The notes beneath the pieces are model-generated. The model saw nothing but the letters and a program-made list of their open reading frames with translations. It was not told where the DNA came from and made no database searches. Of a stretch of DNA of 36,139 nt, positions 15,925 through 25,108 are shown piece by piece; within the stretch, counting starts at the first letter, position 1, and the number at the start of each line of letters is the position of its first letter. Origin of the DNA: Arcobacteraceae bacterium (GTDB taxonomy: Bacteria; Campylobacterota; Campylobacteria; Campylobacterales; Arcobacteraceae); NCBI GenBank assembly GCA_023229945.1, contig JALNYH010000021.1:1-36139 (forward strand), written 5' to 3'. The translations under genes were made by a program, and so were the position numbers.

Positions 15925-18636
15925 CTACTCTCCAACAGTAGTTTTAAGATTTCTATTCTTATATGCTAAAGCTATTAATGCCCCAATAGTTATAACAGAC
16001 ACATACACCCAAGTAGGAATTGGCACAGGGTCACCTGTAGCGTATGAATGAAGACCTGAAAGGTAGAAATTTACTCCAAAATATGTCATAAGAATTGATG
16101 AAAACGCTACCAAAGATGCTACACTAAATACAAATGGGTTATTAAGTGGTTTGATAAGTCTTAAATGTAAAACAATTATATATACAACAATTGCTACATA
16201 AGCCCAAGTCTCTTTTGGATCCCATCCCCAATATCTTCCCCAAGATTCATTTGCCCATACACCACCTAGGAAGTTTCCAATTACCAAGAAAGTCAATCCA
16301 AATATTAAAGCAATTTCATTGATTGCTGTTATTTGTTTGATAGTATCATCAATATGTGGTTTGTTTGAATTTCTAAATATAAATAAAATTAATGCCATAA
16401 ATCCAAGCATTGCACCAAGTCCCAAGAAACCATAACTACCTGTTATAGCCGATACATGGATAGTTAGCCAATAAGATTTTAGTACTGGTACAAGAGTTGT
16501 TATTTGTGGATTGATATTACTTAAATGTGCTGTAAACATAAATACAGAAGCTACAACAGAAGTTGCTGCCAATGCCATTAGTGAATTTCTAAAAAACACA
16601 GCCCCAGCTAGAGCTGCTGACCAAGCTATATAAAGGAGCGATTCATATGTATCACTCCATGGTGCATGACCACTTATATACCATCTAAGACCCATACCAA
16701 TAGTATGAATTAAAAACAAAGTTGCTACTGTATAGTAAGCTACCTTATTTACTTTTGTCGAATATAATTTTGTATTGATAACGCTAGCCATTGCTATTAT
16801 AAACAATATCAAACCAACAAATATATATGCAGATGTAAGATTTTGGAATATATTTGCTTTATTTACAAGAATTTCTAAATTTAATTGATTTTGTGATGGA
16901 ATTACATTTTTCCCAACACTTTGTTGATATGTAGATATATGATTTAAGAATATATTACCATTTTCGTAGTCACTATTAGCCAAAGAGTTAATAAAACCTT
17001 TTATCATCAAGCTAACTGCTTCTTTATGCGGTTCACTCAATACATCTAGTGCTTCAATTGGGCTATACCATTTGTTATTTTCAGCATTTTGATATGGCAA
17101 GATTCTAAGCAAAGAGCTATTATATACCATATAAGCAATATTGATTCTCTCATCAACTGCTATGATATCTCTCTCATAAGTTCCTCTATCAATAGGTTGT
17201 ATTCTATTTGCTTCTTCCACAAGTTTTGCAAGTCTATAACTTCTTCCATCAAATACTTCACTAAAAGCAATATATCTTTCATTATTGCCAACACCCAAAA
17301 ATTCTTTTAGTTTTGGAGTGGTGATTTTTATCATTTTTATTTGAGACCAAACATCTGGACGAGTAAGCATACCCAAAATAACCTGGTCACTATTCATACC
17401 AAACATTGATGCTTTACCAGATAATTTGTTGATAATATCAGTATTAAGAGTATTTAGTGGCTTCATTCTACCCATATTATCTTGAGTGATAAGCTTTCCA
17501 AAATTTTCAGCACTTTGTGTTGAGTCTACTCTAAATTTAGTCAAATAATCAACTATATCATTGTCATTTGCTTTTAAATCTGTTGATAATAAAGCAAAAA
17601 TAGCTAGTACAAACACAGCTGTTTGTTTGAATCTTTTGAGGTATCTAGTAAGTGTCAAAAATCTACTTTTTTTATCAAATAAATTCCACAATAACCCAAC
17701 TGTTAATAAAAAATACCCCAAATATGTAGGCCACTTACCTGGGTCATTATTGACTGATAATACAGTTCCTAGTTCATCCATATCGTAAGAGCTTTGGAAA
17801 AACTTGTATCCGCCATAGTCTAATGTATTATTCATAAAAATTCTATAATCAAATTTTGTGTCACCATCAATAACTGTTACTTCACTTGAATATGATGATG
17901 GAGACATAGACCCTGGATATCTAACAAGCTCAAAATCTCTTAAATGTATTTGAAATGGTATTGATATTAGTTTTGAACCATATTCAACTCTTATTTTGAT
18001 ATTATCATTAAATGTAATATCTACAGGCATACCACTCAATCCTCTTTTCCCAACTAGTCTTACTTCTTGAGTTTGACCATCTACTGAAGCATCAGCTAGA
18101 ATAATACCTATATCTGTACCATTTTGTTTAACATATTGATAATTCTTATATTTTAAATTAAAAACTTTATCACCAAAACTTACATTATAGTTGAAACTAT
18201 TGAATATAGCACTAAATTCTTTTTGATATTCTTGATAATAAACATTTGTACCATCATTGATAGTAATTTGCATATAAGGTTCTAGCGAAATCATCTGATT
18301 TGTTGTTTCACCTTCTCTTACTTGTAAAATTCCTTCAAATCCTATATATCTTGTCACGCCTGAACCTATTAGTATCACAACAAATGCAATGTGAAATAAA
18401 AATTTAGCAGGACTTTTCCACATTTTGGTAAAATATACAATACCTGCTAGATTTATAGTAGTTAAAATAAGTGCAATTTCATACCAAAGTGCATTATATA
18501 CCAAAACTCTAGCCGTAGAAGTTCCGAAATCATTTTCTACAAATGTAGCAACAGCAGCACCAAGACCGATAGTAAAAAGTAAGAAGATCGTAGTTTTATA
18601 CGAAAACAAGAGGCTTTTAAGAAGATTCAAGAGCAA
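15925..18636 (-). CDS. ccsBA: Fused CcsBA cytochrome c synthase (ResB-CcsA)
   Basis: A 903-aa inner-membrane protein that exports heme and attaches it to CxxCH motifs of apocytochromes (system II). The N-terminal part is ResB/CcsB-like: several membrane spans (LLFTIGLGAAVATF; FHIAFVVILIGSGVTRYIG) and a large periplasmic region to about residue 590. The C-terminal part (about 595-890) is CcsA with many spans, the heme-binding WWD segment WANESWGRYWGWDPKETW, and conserved histidines in HTIGMGLRWYISGHAP, IHVSAITGSYGF and VLHLRL. The fused form is typical of Campylobacterota. The first codon is TTG; a second TTG two codons in (18630) is better spaced from AAAGGA and may be the real start. It is divergent from cmoB and followed by pepD. 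Confidence 0.95.
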   Translation of the reverse strand: MLLNLLKSLLFSYKTTIFLLFTIGLGAAVATFVENDFGTSTARVLVYNALWYEIALILTTINLAGIVYFTKMWKSPAKFLFHIAFVVILIGSGVTRYIGFEGILQVREGETTNQMISLEPYMQITINDGTNVYYQEYQKEFSAIFNSFNYNVSFGDKVFNLKYKNYQYVKQNGTDIGIILADASVDGQTQEVRLVGKRGLSGMPVDITFNDNIKIRVEYGSKLISIPFQIHLRDFELVRYPGSMSPSSYSSEVTVIDGDTKFDYRIFMNNTLDYGGYKFFQSSYDMDELGTVLSVNNDPGKWPTYLGYFLLTVGLLWNLFDKKSRFLTLTRYLKRFKQTAVFVLAIFALLSTDLKANDNDIVDYLTKFRVDSTQSAENFGKLITQDNMGRMKPLNTLNTDIINKLSGKASMFGMNSDQVILGMLTRPDVWSQIKMIKITTPKLKEFLGVGNNERYIAFSEVFDGRSYRLAKLVEEANRIQPIDRGTYERDIIAVDERINIAYMVYNSSLLRILPYQNAENNKWYSPIEALDVLSEPHKEAVSLMIKGFINSLANSDYENGNIFLNHISTYQQSVGKNVIPSQNQLNLEILVNKANIFQNLTSAYIFVGLILFIIAMASVINTKLYSTKVNKVAYYTVATLFLIHTIGMGLRWYISGHAPWSDTYESLLYIAWSAALAGAVFFRNSLMALAATSVVASVFMFTAHLSNINPQITTLVPVLKSYWLTIHVSAITGSYGFLGLGAMLGFMALILFIFRNSNKPHIDDTIKQITAINEIALIFGLTFLVIGNFLGGVWANESWGRYWGWDPKETWAYVAIVVYIIVLHLRLIKPLNNPFVFSVASLVAFSSILMTYFGVNFYLSGLHSYATGDPVPIPTWVYVSVITIGALIALAYKNRNLKTTVGE

Positions 18637-18658
18637 TCCTTTAGATTTTTATGGAAGT

Positions 18659-18664
18659 ATTATA
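18659..18664 (-). promoter_or_regulatory. Putative ccsBA -10 box
   Basis: TATAAT on the minus strand about 22-28 nt before the start of ccsBA, in the 108-bp divergent gap shared with cmoB. For cmoB, TAAAAT at 18709-18714 is the best, weaker, candidate. Confidence 0.5.
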
Positions 18665-18744
18665 TACAAACAAATATTAGACTTTTGTTTGTTTTACCAA
18701 ACTAATGTTAAAATTAAAAAAAAATTTATAGTTACAGGACAAAT

Positions 18745-19656
18745 ATGCACATCAAACAACTAAGAGATGAGAGAAATAAGTGGTTTTTTTGGAAAAATAT
18801 ACTTCCAATTTATGAAAAAGTTCAAAAAACAAAGCAAATTGATATCAAAAATATTTATATTGAAAATGACGATTGGTTTAAAGTAGGGAATAAAGATGAT
18901 TTTAGTGATAGTGAATATGAAGAAATACTATCATGTGCAAAAAAGCTTATTCCTTGGAGAAAAGGACCATTTGATGTATGTGATATCAAAATAGATAGTG
19001 AATGGCAAAGTAATATTAAGTACAATCTTATCAAAGAGCATTTGGATATCGAAGGGAAAATTGTAGCTGATGTGGGGTGTAACAACGGATATTATATGTT
19101 TAGAATGTTGGAGAAAAAACCAAAAAAACTTATTGGGTTTGACCCTTCACCACTTTTTAAGCTCCAATTTGATTTTGTAAACCATTTTGCAAAAAGTGAT
19201 ATTGTATATGAGCTTTTGGGAGTTGAGCATATAGAATATTACGAACATAAATTTGATTTTATAGTAATGATGGGTGTACTTTATCATAGAACTGACCCAA
19301 TAAGCACACTCAAATCTCTTGCCCGTGCAATCAATCAAAATGGTGAGATACTAATAGATACATTTATGATAGATGGTGAAGATGATATGGTGCTTACTCC
19401 AAAAGATAGATATTCAAAAATACCAAATGTTTATTTCGTACCAACTGTAAATGCACTCAAAAATTGGCTAAGTCGTGCTGGATTTGGTAATATAGAGATA
19501 ATAGATATCAAAAAAACTGGATTTGATGAACAAAGAGCAACACAGTGGAGTTTTGAGCAAAGTCTAGAAGACTATCTTGATGCTACCAATCCAGATAAAA
19601 CAGTAGAAGGGTATCCTGCACCGAAAAGGGTTTATTTGAAAGCACGCAAGATTTAG
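18745..19656 (+). CDS. cmoB: tRNA U34 carboxymethyltransferase
   Basis: A 303-aa enzyme that transfers the carboxymethyl group of carboxy-SAM to 5-hydroxyuridine-34 of tRNA, giving cmo5U. It carries the CmoB hallmark WRKGPF (71-76), the SAM motif VADVGCNNGYYMF (108-119), GFDPSPLF, and the family C-terminus VEGYPAPKRVYLKA. Slightly shorter than E. coli CmoB (323 aa). The ATG has AGGAC upstream. CmoA, which makes carboxy-SAM, is not in the window. The TAG stop is also the first unit of the (TAGGTGG)n repeat array. Confidence 0.96.
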   Translation: MHIKQLRDERNKWFFWKNILPIYEKVQKTKQIDIKNIYIENDDWFKVGNKDDFSDSEYEEILSCAKKLIPWRKGPFDVCDIKIDSEWQSNIKYNLIKEHLDIEGKIVADVGCNNGYYMFRMLEKKPKKLIGFDPSPLFKLQFDFVNHFAKSDIVYELLGVEHIEYYEHKFDFIVMMGVLYHRTDPISTLKSLARAINQNGEILIDTFMIDGEDDMVLTPKDRYSKIPNVYFVPTVNALKNWLSRAGFGNIEIIDIKKTGFDEQRATQWSFEQSLEDYLDATNPDKTVEGYPAPKRVYLKARKI

Positions 19657-19779
19657 GTGGTAGGTGGTAGGTGGTAGGTGGTAGGTGGTAGGTGGTAGGT
19701 GGTAGGTGGTAGGTGGTAACGAAAAATTATTTCTTAATTATCTTCTCTACCCTCTACAAACTAAAAACTAAAACCTACT
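19654..19779. repeat. Heptamer repeat element, copy 1 (9 units)
   Basis: Nine perfect TAGGTGG units at 19654-19716; the first includes the cmoB stop codon. They are followed by a non-repetitive tail beginning AACGAAAAATTATTTC and containing TTCTCTACCCTCTACAAACT, which runs into the stop codon of the minus-strand HDOD gene at 19775. The same heptamer-plus-tail composite recurs at 28739 and 32537. Confidence 0.9.
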
Positions 19780-20596
19780 CTTCATCCAACAACCTCTCTT
19801 GAAGTTTATCTATTGCATTTTCAAGTTTTGTGATATCTAATCCAAATTCATTTGCTAGTTCAAAAGCTTTTGCTATATTTGATTCACTCAAAGGGTCAGT
19901 TATAGTACAAGCGGTTTTTGCTACTTTTAGAATTTGAGCTTTTTGTAGGAAATCTGGTTTTACATTTTTGATATCATCTACATATTCTATGGCATCTATT
20001 AGATTTTCACTAAGTTTCCAGTGTTTGAAAATATTTGCAGTAATTTGTGAGCTACTAAGTCCTATCATTTTACGCTCAACATCTTCTACACTTATTTGAC
20101 CACTATGGATTAGCTTATTAAAAGAATCTGTTTTACCATATCCAGATGCTATTTCAGCGATTATTAGTTTGCCTATATCTTGCAAAAATGCAGGAATAGA
20201 AAGCTCTTCTTTTAATTCTTTTGAAATAGAACTAGTCCAGATATTGATTAAAGCTGCTATTAGATTGGAATATTTCATAAATTGGTCAATATCTATACCA
20301 TAAGCTCTCAAATCTGTTTTAAGAATATTCTGCATTGAGCTTCCAAGTGCTATAGATATAGTAAAGTTAACTCCAAGTAAACTAATAGCTCGGCTAGGTG
20401 TCTCAACTTTGCTTCTAAAAGCAAACATAGCTGAATTTGCAACTTTTAGTAAAGTTGAGATTGTAAGAGGGTCTTTTTCAATAATTGACAGCAAAATTTC
20501 AGGGTCTTTATTGGGACTAGTTCTAAAGTCTTCAAGTTGGGCTATGGTTGAAGGAAGAGGAGGTAGGGCATCTATTTTATTTGTAATAATTGACAT
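19775..20596 (-). CDS. HDOD domain protein
   Basis: A 273-aa soluble protein made almost entirely of one HDOD domain, starting with the usual LPPLPSTIAQL motif and continuing with KDPLTISTLLKVANSAMF and FRSKVETPSRAISLLGVN. HDOD proteins are non-catalytic relatives of HD hydrolases and act as scaffolds in stress, motility and c-di-GMP signalling. The ATG has AGAGG upstream. It is the last gene of a run of GGDEF genes (23 nt after the preceding stop), which suggests it is their downstream partner. No GGDEF, EAL or response-regulator domain is attached. Confidence 0.88.
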   Translation of the reverse strand: MSIITNKIDALPPLPSTIAQLEDFRTSPNKDPEILLSIIEKDPLTISTLLKVANSAMFAFRSKVETPSRAISLLGVNFTISIALGSSMQNILKTDLRAYGIDIDQFMKYSNLIAALINIWTSSISKELKEELSIPAFLQDIGKLIIAEIASGYGKTDSFNKLIHSGQISVEDVERKMIGLSSSQITANIFKHWKLSENLIDAIEYVDDIKNVKPDFLQKAQILKVAKTACTITDPLSESNIAKAFELANEFGLDITKLENAIDKLQERLLDEE

Positions 20597-20619
20597 TTTT
20601 TACCTCTTGTATATACCAT

Positions 20620-21582
20620 TTAAAATAATTCTATACTTGTTTCAATTTCTTTTTTATAAACTAAGACTGTACTTCTTGCTATATTTTTCGCTTCTTGAAG
20701 AGCAATATCAGCGTTTTTGATAACTTGTACTTTTGTATCACTTAGATGTGGGAAAATAGCAACTCCAGCACAAGCTGTTTTTTTGAGTGTTTGATTTGTA
20801 TAAAAATTAACTACAACTTCCTCTTTTGAAAATTGTATAATAATCTCTTTTGCATAATTATACGCTTGGTCTTCGCTAATATCATTGATTAAAATTAAAC
20901 AATCATAACCAGTTAATTTTACACAAGTTGAATTTGATGGAACAACAGATTTGATAACATTAGCCAATGAAACTAGTACCTTATCCCCAATCTCATAATC
21001 AAACTCATCAATTACAGCTTTGAATCTATCAACTTCTATCATCAAAAACGCAGTAGTTTTCACATTACAATTGAGTTGATTTTGATTTCTGAGACATTCA
21101 TCAAGATATTTTCTATTATAAAAACCAGTTATATGATCTTTAAAGGAGTTTTGTAAAAGCTCTTTTTGTATAATAAAATCTTTAATAATAGGATTGAGTA
21201 AAAAGAATATAGAACTCAATATATGATTGTCCTCTTCCAACTTTTGGAAGTCAATTTCATTTTCTGCATTTATTGCAATAACTAAATTTTTGTAATAATG
21301 AATTTCAATAATAAAAGTTTTACATATTGGACTATCTAGATAAAAATCTTCACCTTTTTGAAAAATCACTTGATTATAATCTATTTCTAGATTATAAAAT
21401 GTAACTTTAAAATCTTTGATATTATATTTTGAGTGAAACCATTTGTATATTATATCTATTAAAGAATCAATACTATGAGAGTACTGGATATTTTCGTATA
21501 GAGAAAAAATATCATCAATATTCTGTTGTGCATAAGTATCAGATGAACTATCTTTAATAAGTTTTAATATATCATTTTTCAT
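20620..21582 (-). CDS. Degenerate GGDEF protein (no active site, no I-site)
   Basis: A 320-aa soluble protein. Residues 1-150 form a GAF-like sensor region related to that of the two upstream genes; 150-320 form a GGDEF fold (FKDHITGFYNRKYLDE, then VDRFKAVIDEFDYEIGD). The signature is lost: where GGEEF is expected it reads TGYDC, and the inhibitory RxxD is replaced by PSNS. The usual N-D-x-x-G-H is I-D-E-F-D-Y, a change shared with the next gene upstream. Cyclase activity and I-site binding are therefore not expected; a structural or partner role is inferred. Its ATG shares one base with the upstream stop (TAATG), indicating translational coupling. Confidence 0.85.
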   Translation of the reverse strand: MKNDILKLIKDSSSDTYAQQNIDDIFSLYENIQYSHSIDSLIDIIYKWFHSKYNIKDFKVTFYNLEIDYNQVIFQKGEDFYLDSPICKTFIIEIHYYKNLVIAINAENEIDFQKLEEDNHILSSIFFLLNPIIKDFIIQKELLQNSFKDHITGFYNRKYLDECLRNQNQLNCNVKTTAFLMIEVDRFKAVIDEFDYEIGDKVLVSLANVIKSVVPSNSTCVKLTGYDCLILINDISEDQAYNYAKEIIIQFSKEEVVVNFYTNQTLKKTACAGVAIFPHLSDTKVQVIKNADIALQEAKNIARSTVLVYKKEIETSIELF

Positions 21583-22553
21583 TAAAATAAATTTACCATT
21601 CCTTCTTGTTCTTTATGAAATCTAAGTACTTTACTTCTTCCCAAATTTCTAGCTTCATACAAAGATATATCGGCATTTTTCAGTATCTGATCAACTGATG
21701 TTGAATCGTTTGGATACATAGAAATTCCTATACAGATAGTTTTCTTTAACTTTTGATTACTATATATATCTACATCAACTTCAACTTCACTAAATCTTTG
21801 AATAAGCTTCAATGCTACTGATATTGTACTATCTTCATCTTTTACATTTGATAAAACAACCAAAAATTCATCACCATCAAGACGAACAACAATATCAGAT
21901 TCTCTTATATTATCTGTCAAAACTTTTGCAAGAGATACTAAAACTTTATCCCCAATTTTATAATCAAATTCATCAATAACAGCTTTGAAATGATCAATAC
22001 CAACCATTAAAAACCCTATTTGTTTATTTTCACGAAGTGCCAGAGGAAGTAACTGATGTAGGTACTCTACTAAATAAACACGATTATATAATCCTGTTAT
22101 GCTATCTTTAAAGGATGTTTCTTTAAGTTCCAAAAATAAAACAGCATTTTTGATAGCCGAACTTATACCTTGAATGATTGAAGATATGTATTGGATATTT
22201 TGATATAAATTTTCTTGATGTTCATAGTTATCCGCATGAAAAGATAGCAAAATATCTTGATCCTCAGATAAAAAAATAGTATTTGTAAAACTTAAAGCAT
22301 CATTGATATCAAACTCTTGACCTTTATGAAATAAAACAATTTGATGGTCAGTATTTTTATTAATAAGAATTAACTTAAGATGTCTTATTTGAAATTCTTT
22401 AGCTAGCCAAATAGCTAATTTACCAATAAACTTATCAAATAAAATATAATCACTTTCCAACCAACCAATTAAGTCAAAAGTTGAAGTTATATTCTCTTTT
22501 AGTTTATCTTTTGATTCACTTTCTTCTATAGTTTTCAATATTATCTGTTTCAT
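21582..22553 (-). CDS. Divergent GGDEF protein with retained I-site
   Basis: A 323-aa soluble protein with a GAF-like N-terminal half and a GGDEF domain from about residue 150 (FKDSITGLYNRVYLVEYL). The signature is DGDEF rather than GGDEF, and the substrate-region asparagine and GH are changed (AVIDEFDYKIGD), so catalysis is doubtful. The RxxD inhibitory-site motif (RESD, just before the signature) is intact, which would suit a c-di-GMP receptor. It lacks membrane spans and the cysteines of the larger upstream paralogue. It is closest to the 320-aa downstream gene, with which it shares the same changes and the one-base stop/start overlap; the pair looks like a recent tandem duplication. Confidence 0.87.
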   Translation of the reverse strand: MKQIILKTIEESESKDKLKENITSTFDLIGWLESDYILFDKFIGKLAIWLAKEFQIRHLKLILINKNTDHQIVLFHKGQEFDINDALSFTNTIFLSEDQDILLSFHADNYEHQENLYQNIQYISSIIQGISSAIKNAVLFLELKETSFKDSITGLYNRVYLVEYLHQLLPLALRENKQIGFLMVGIDHFKAVIDEFDYKIGDKVLVSLAKVLTDNIRESDIVVRLDGDEFLVVLSNVKDEDSTISVALKLIQRFSEVEVDVDIYSNQKLKKTICIGISMYPNDSTSVDQILKNADISLYEARNLGRSKVLRFHKEQEGMVNLF

Positions 22554-22574
22554 ATAATCAATATTCCTATCATT

Positions 22575-24425
22575 TTAAAATAAGTCAACACCAGTTAATT
22601 GCTCTTGTGAAAATTGTATTACTCTATTACGCCCTTTTCTTTTTGCCTCATATAGAGCAATATCTGCATATTTGAATATACTATCAATTGAATTAGAATT
22701 ATCAGGGTATATTGCCATTCCAATACTAATAGTTTTTTTGATAGTAGTATTTTCATACACTTTTATTTCATTTTCACCAACTTTTAATCTTAGTTTTTCT
22801 GCAACTTTTAAAGCTTCTTCATCTGAAGTAATCCCTACAAGTATTACTATAAATTCTTCACCACCAAATCTTATAACAACATCAGATTCTCTTATGTTTT
22901 CTGTTAGTACTCGTGCTAATTCTTTGAGAGCAAAATCTCCAATATCATGACCATACTCATCATTTACTGCTTTGAAATGATCCATATCTAGCATTAAAAT
23001 TGCCATTTTTTTATCTTCTCTATCTATCTGAGGGAGAAGTTTTTTGAGATGTTCATCTAGGAATTTTCTATTATAAAGACCAGTTAAAGAATCTTTAAAT
23101 GCTGATTCTTGTAAAGCTTGTAATAATAGTTTAACTTCAATATTAGGAGCAGATTCTGTTATATAACTTTTTATAAAACTAATATTTTGATGTATTTTAT
23201 CTAATTCTTCTTTTGAGTCTAAAACAAAATTTATTACTAAACTTACATCTTTTGAAAGTTTTGTTTCTATACAGTAGTGGTACTTTGATTGACTTAAAAA
23301 ATATGGACAACTATTGTGATATTCCAAACTAGTAACATCACTTTTTGTTCTTGAAGCACGGCAAAGTTCAGGATTGTCTTCCAATTCCTTAGAACAAAAA
23401 TACAGCTCACCATGCTTATAAACTATTTCCATAGTTTCTAATGTATGATTGACTTCAATAATTGTAAAGTGTTTTAAATCAAATTTATTTCTTAGTACTT
23501 GTGATAATCTTATATATATATCATTTTTTGTTTCATCAAGTTCTATTGCTTTTTTGAATTGGAAAATATTAGATAGATTTTCTACAATCATATTGGCATC
23601 TTCAATAGGATTTAATTGACCTCTTTTATTTATATGTCCTATCAAACCTTTTAGCTTATTGTCAATACCAGCAAATGTATTATCTAGTTTGTTGATTAGA
23701 TTATTATAAACATCCACTAGGTCTTTAATTTCTTTTTCATCACTTGGAGAAGTTTTTAGTTGAATAAATTTTCCATTTACAGCATGTTGTATATTTTCAT
23801 CTAGTTTTTCTATAACATCAAAATATTTATGTAAAATTTTATTTAAAATAGGGTAAATAACAATCAGCAATAATAATGTCAAGATTGAAAGCATATAAAT
23901 AGTTTTTAAGCCTAAATCTTTTAAATCACTGATATCCAAAACAAGGCTAATTACACCAAGAGTATCACCAAATTGTACATTATGACACTTTAGACAGTCT
24001 GTATTGCCATTGTTTATAGCTTTGTAAGGTATTGTCACTCTTATTAAAGGTTCAGGGTCAAAATATCCACTTACTATAAATTCCATTTTGCCATTTTTTA
24101 ATACTTTTAAATCTATATCATCTCTTGGGTATTCATTTTTGAAAGGTTCACCATATTGATTTGTAACATTGTCACCTCTTACTACCCATATTTCTTTGAT
24201 GTTTTGTACACTTGAAATAGAATTTAGAAATACATCTCTTTGATGTGTATTCCCATTTATCATATGTGTTGTTAATCCATTTTTAACAAGTTCTGATACT
24301 GAAACAGCTTTGTTTAAACTTGAATTTATACCATAAACTCTAGAATTGTATAATTCATACAATGCAAATATCATAGTAAATCCTAGGAGTATTAATACAA
24401 ATTTATTAACAATTTTTTTTCTCAT
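22575..24425 (-). CDS. Membrane diguanylate cyclase with periplasmic CxxCH heme motif
   Basis: A 616-aa sensor cyclase (from ATG 24425; a TTG six codons upstream directly follows the MBL stop but has no clear ribosome-binding site). Order: TM1 near residues 5-22, a periplasmic domain ending in DCLKCHNVQFGD whose CxxCH should bind c-type heme, TM2 (MLSILTLLLLIVIYPIL), a HAMP-like linker, a GAF-like domain with a spaced cysteine set (YFCSKEL, ELCRASR, NSCPYF, HYCIET), and a GGDEF domain (FKDSLTGLYNRKFLDEHL; AVNDEYGHDIGD; FGGEEF) with RESD I-site. All catalytic residues are present, so it should make c-di-GMP in response to redox state or a heme ligand. CcsBA in this window could install the heme. 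It leads the two degenerate paralogues and the HDOD gene. Confidence 0.92.
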   Translation of the reverse strand: MRKKIVNKFVLILLGFTMIFALYELYNSRVYGINSSLNKAVSVSELVKNGLTTHMINGNTHQRDVFLNSISSVQNIKEIWVVRGDNVTNQYGEPFKNEYPRDDIDLKVLKNGKMEFIVSGYFDPEPLIRVTIPYKAINNGNTDCLKCHNVQFGDTLGVISLVLDISDLKDLGLKTIYMLSILTLLLLIVIYPILNKILHKYFDVIEKLDENIQHAVNGKFIQLKTSPSDEKEIKDLVDVYNNLINKLDNTFAGIDNKLKGLIGHINKRGQLNPIEDANMIVENLSNIFQFKKAIELDETKNDIYIRLSQVLRNKFDLKHFTIIEVNHTLETMEIVYKHGELYFCSKELEDNPELCRASRTKSDVTSLEYHNSCPYFLSQSKYHYCIETKLSKDVSLVINFVLDSKEELDKIHQNISFIKSYITESAPNIEVKLLLQALQESAFKDSLTGLYNRKFLDEHLKKLLPQIDREDKKMAILMLDMDHFKAVNDEYGHDIGDFALKELARVLTENIRESDVVIRFGGEEFIVILVGITSDEEALKVAEKLRLKVGENEIKVYENTTIKKTISIGMAIYPDNSNSIDSIFKYADIALYEAKRKGRNRVIQFSQEQLTGVDLF

Positions 24426-24443
24426 ATTACTTTTATTATCCAA

Positions 24444-25046
24444 TTAAATATAATTTAACCAATTTTTTAATGAATTGATTTCATTTTTTAAAGTTGTCTT
24501 ATCCCCATGTCCAGGATATACCGTAAAATCTTTTTTGTTTGTGTCCCATGATAAAACTTTATTAATACTTTTTTTCATATCACTAGGATTTGAATATGGA
24601 AAATCAACTCTTCCAATAGAACCTCTAAAAATAAAATCACCGCTAAATATAGTATCTTCTATTTTTATCATACTACATCCTGGAGTATGACCCGCAAATA
24701 AAAAATATTCAAACTTAAATCCATCAATATCAAAGGTTTCATCACCATCTACCAATACATCAGCCTCCACTTTTGGCACAGAGTGCCCAAAAGGGTCATC
24801 TTGTAGCATAAAAGCATCATTTTTTGGGATATAAATTGGGATATTTAGTTTAGCTTTCAGCTCTTTATTGCTCCATATATGGTCGAAATGTCCATGAGTA
24901 TTAAGTATTGCAATAGGATTTGTTGTATTGTTTAGTACCCAATCAGTAGCATCCACACCTGGGTCGATAACAACTTGTTGGTTGGCAATATCAACAATAT
25001 AACAATTAGTTTGATAAATCCCCATTGGCATAACTTTAACCGTCAT
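24444..25046 (-). CDS. MBL-fold hydrolase (glyoxalase II-like)
   Basis: A 200-aa metallo-beta-lactamase-fold hydrolase of the small YcbL/glyoxalase II-like group. Metal motifs: THGHFDHIW (50-58), AGHTPGCS, the bridging aspartate in FSGDFIF, and the C-terminal YPGHGDKT. Two metals, zinc or iron, are expected. Substrate unknown; thioester hydrolysis such as S-lactoylglutathione is a family guess. The ATG has AAAGGG five nt upstream, and a TAGAAT -10-like box lies at 25067-25072. It is first in the minus-strand run leading to the GGDEF/HDOD genes, adjacent to the heme cyclase, and divergent from the DUF455 gene. Confidence 0.9.
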   Translation of the reverse strand: MTVKVMPMGIYQTNCYIVDIANQQVVIDPGVDATDWVLNNTTNPIAILNTHGHFDHIWSNKELKAKLNIPIYIPKNDAFMLQDDPFGHSVPKVEADVLVDGDETFDIDGFKFEYFLFAGHTPGCSMIKIEDTIFSGDFIFRGSIGRVDFPYSNPSDMKKSINKVLSWDTNKKDFTVYPGHGDKTTLKNEINSLKNWLNYI

Positions 25047-25108
25047 TCAAACCCTTTTATGGTAACATTCTATTAATTTCGTACTATTTTATCTAAAAAA
25101 GGTTTAAA

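Noticed and set aside
19654..19716. Heptamer array as a CRISPR
   Set aside because: Units are 7 bp and directly contiguous with no spacers, and there are no cas genes nearby.
20620..21582. Active diguanylate cyclase
   Set aside because: The GGDEF signature reads TGYDC and the substrate-region residues are replaced, so catalysis is not expected.
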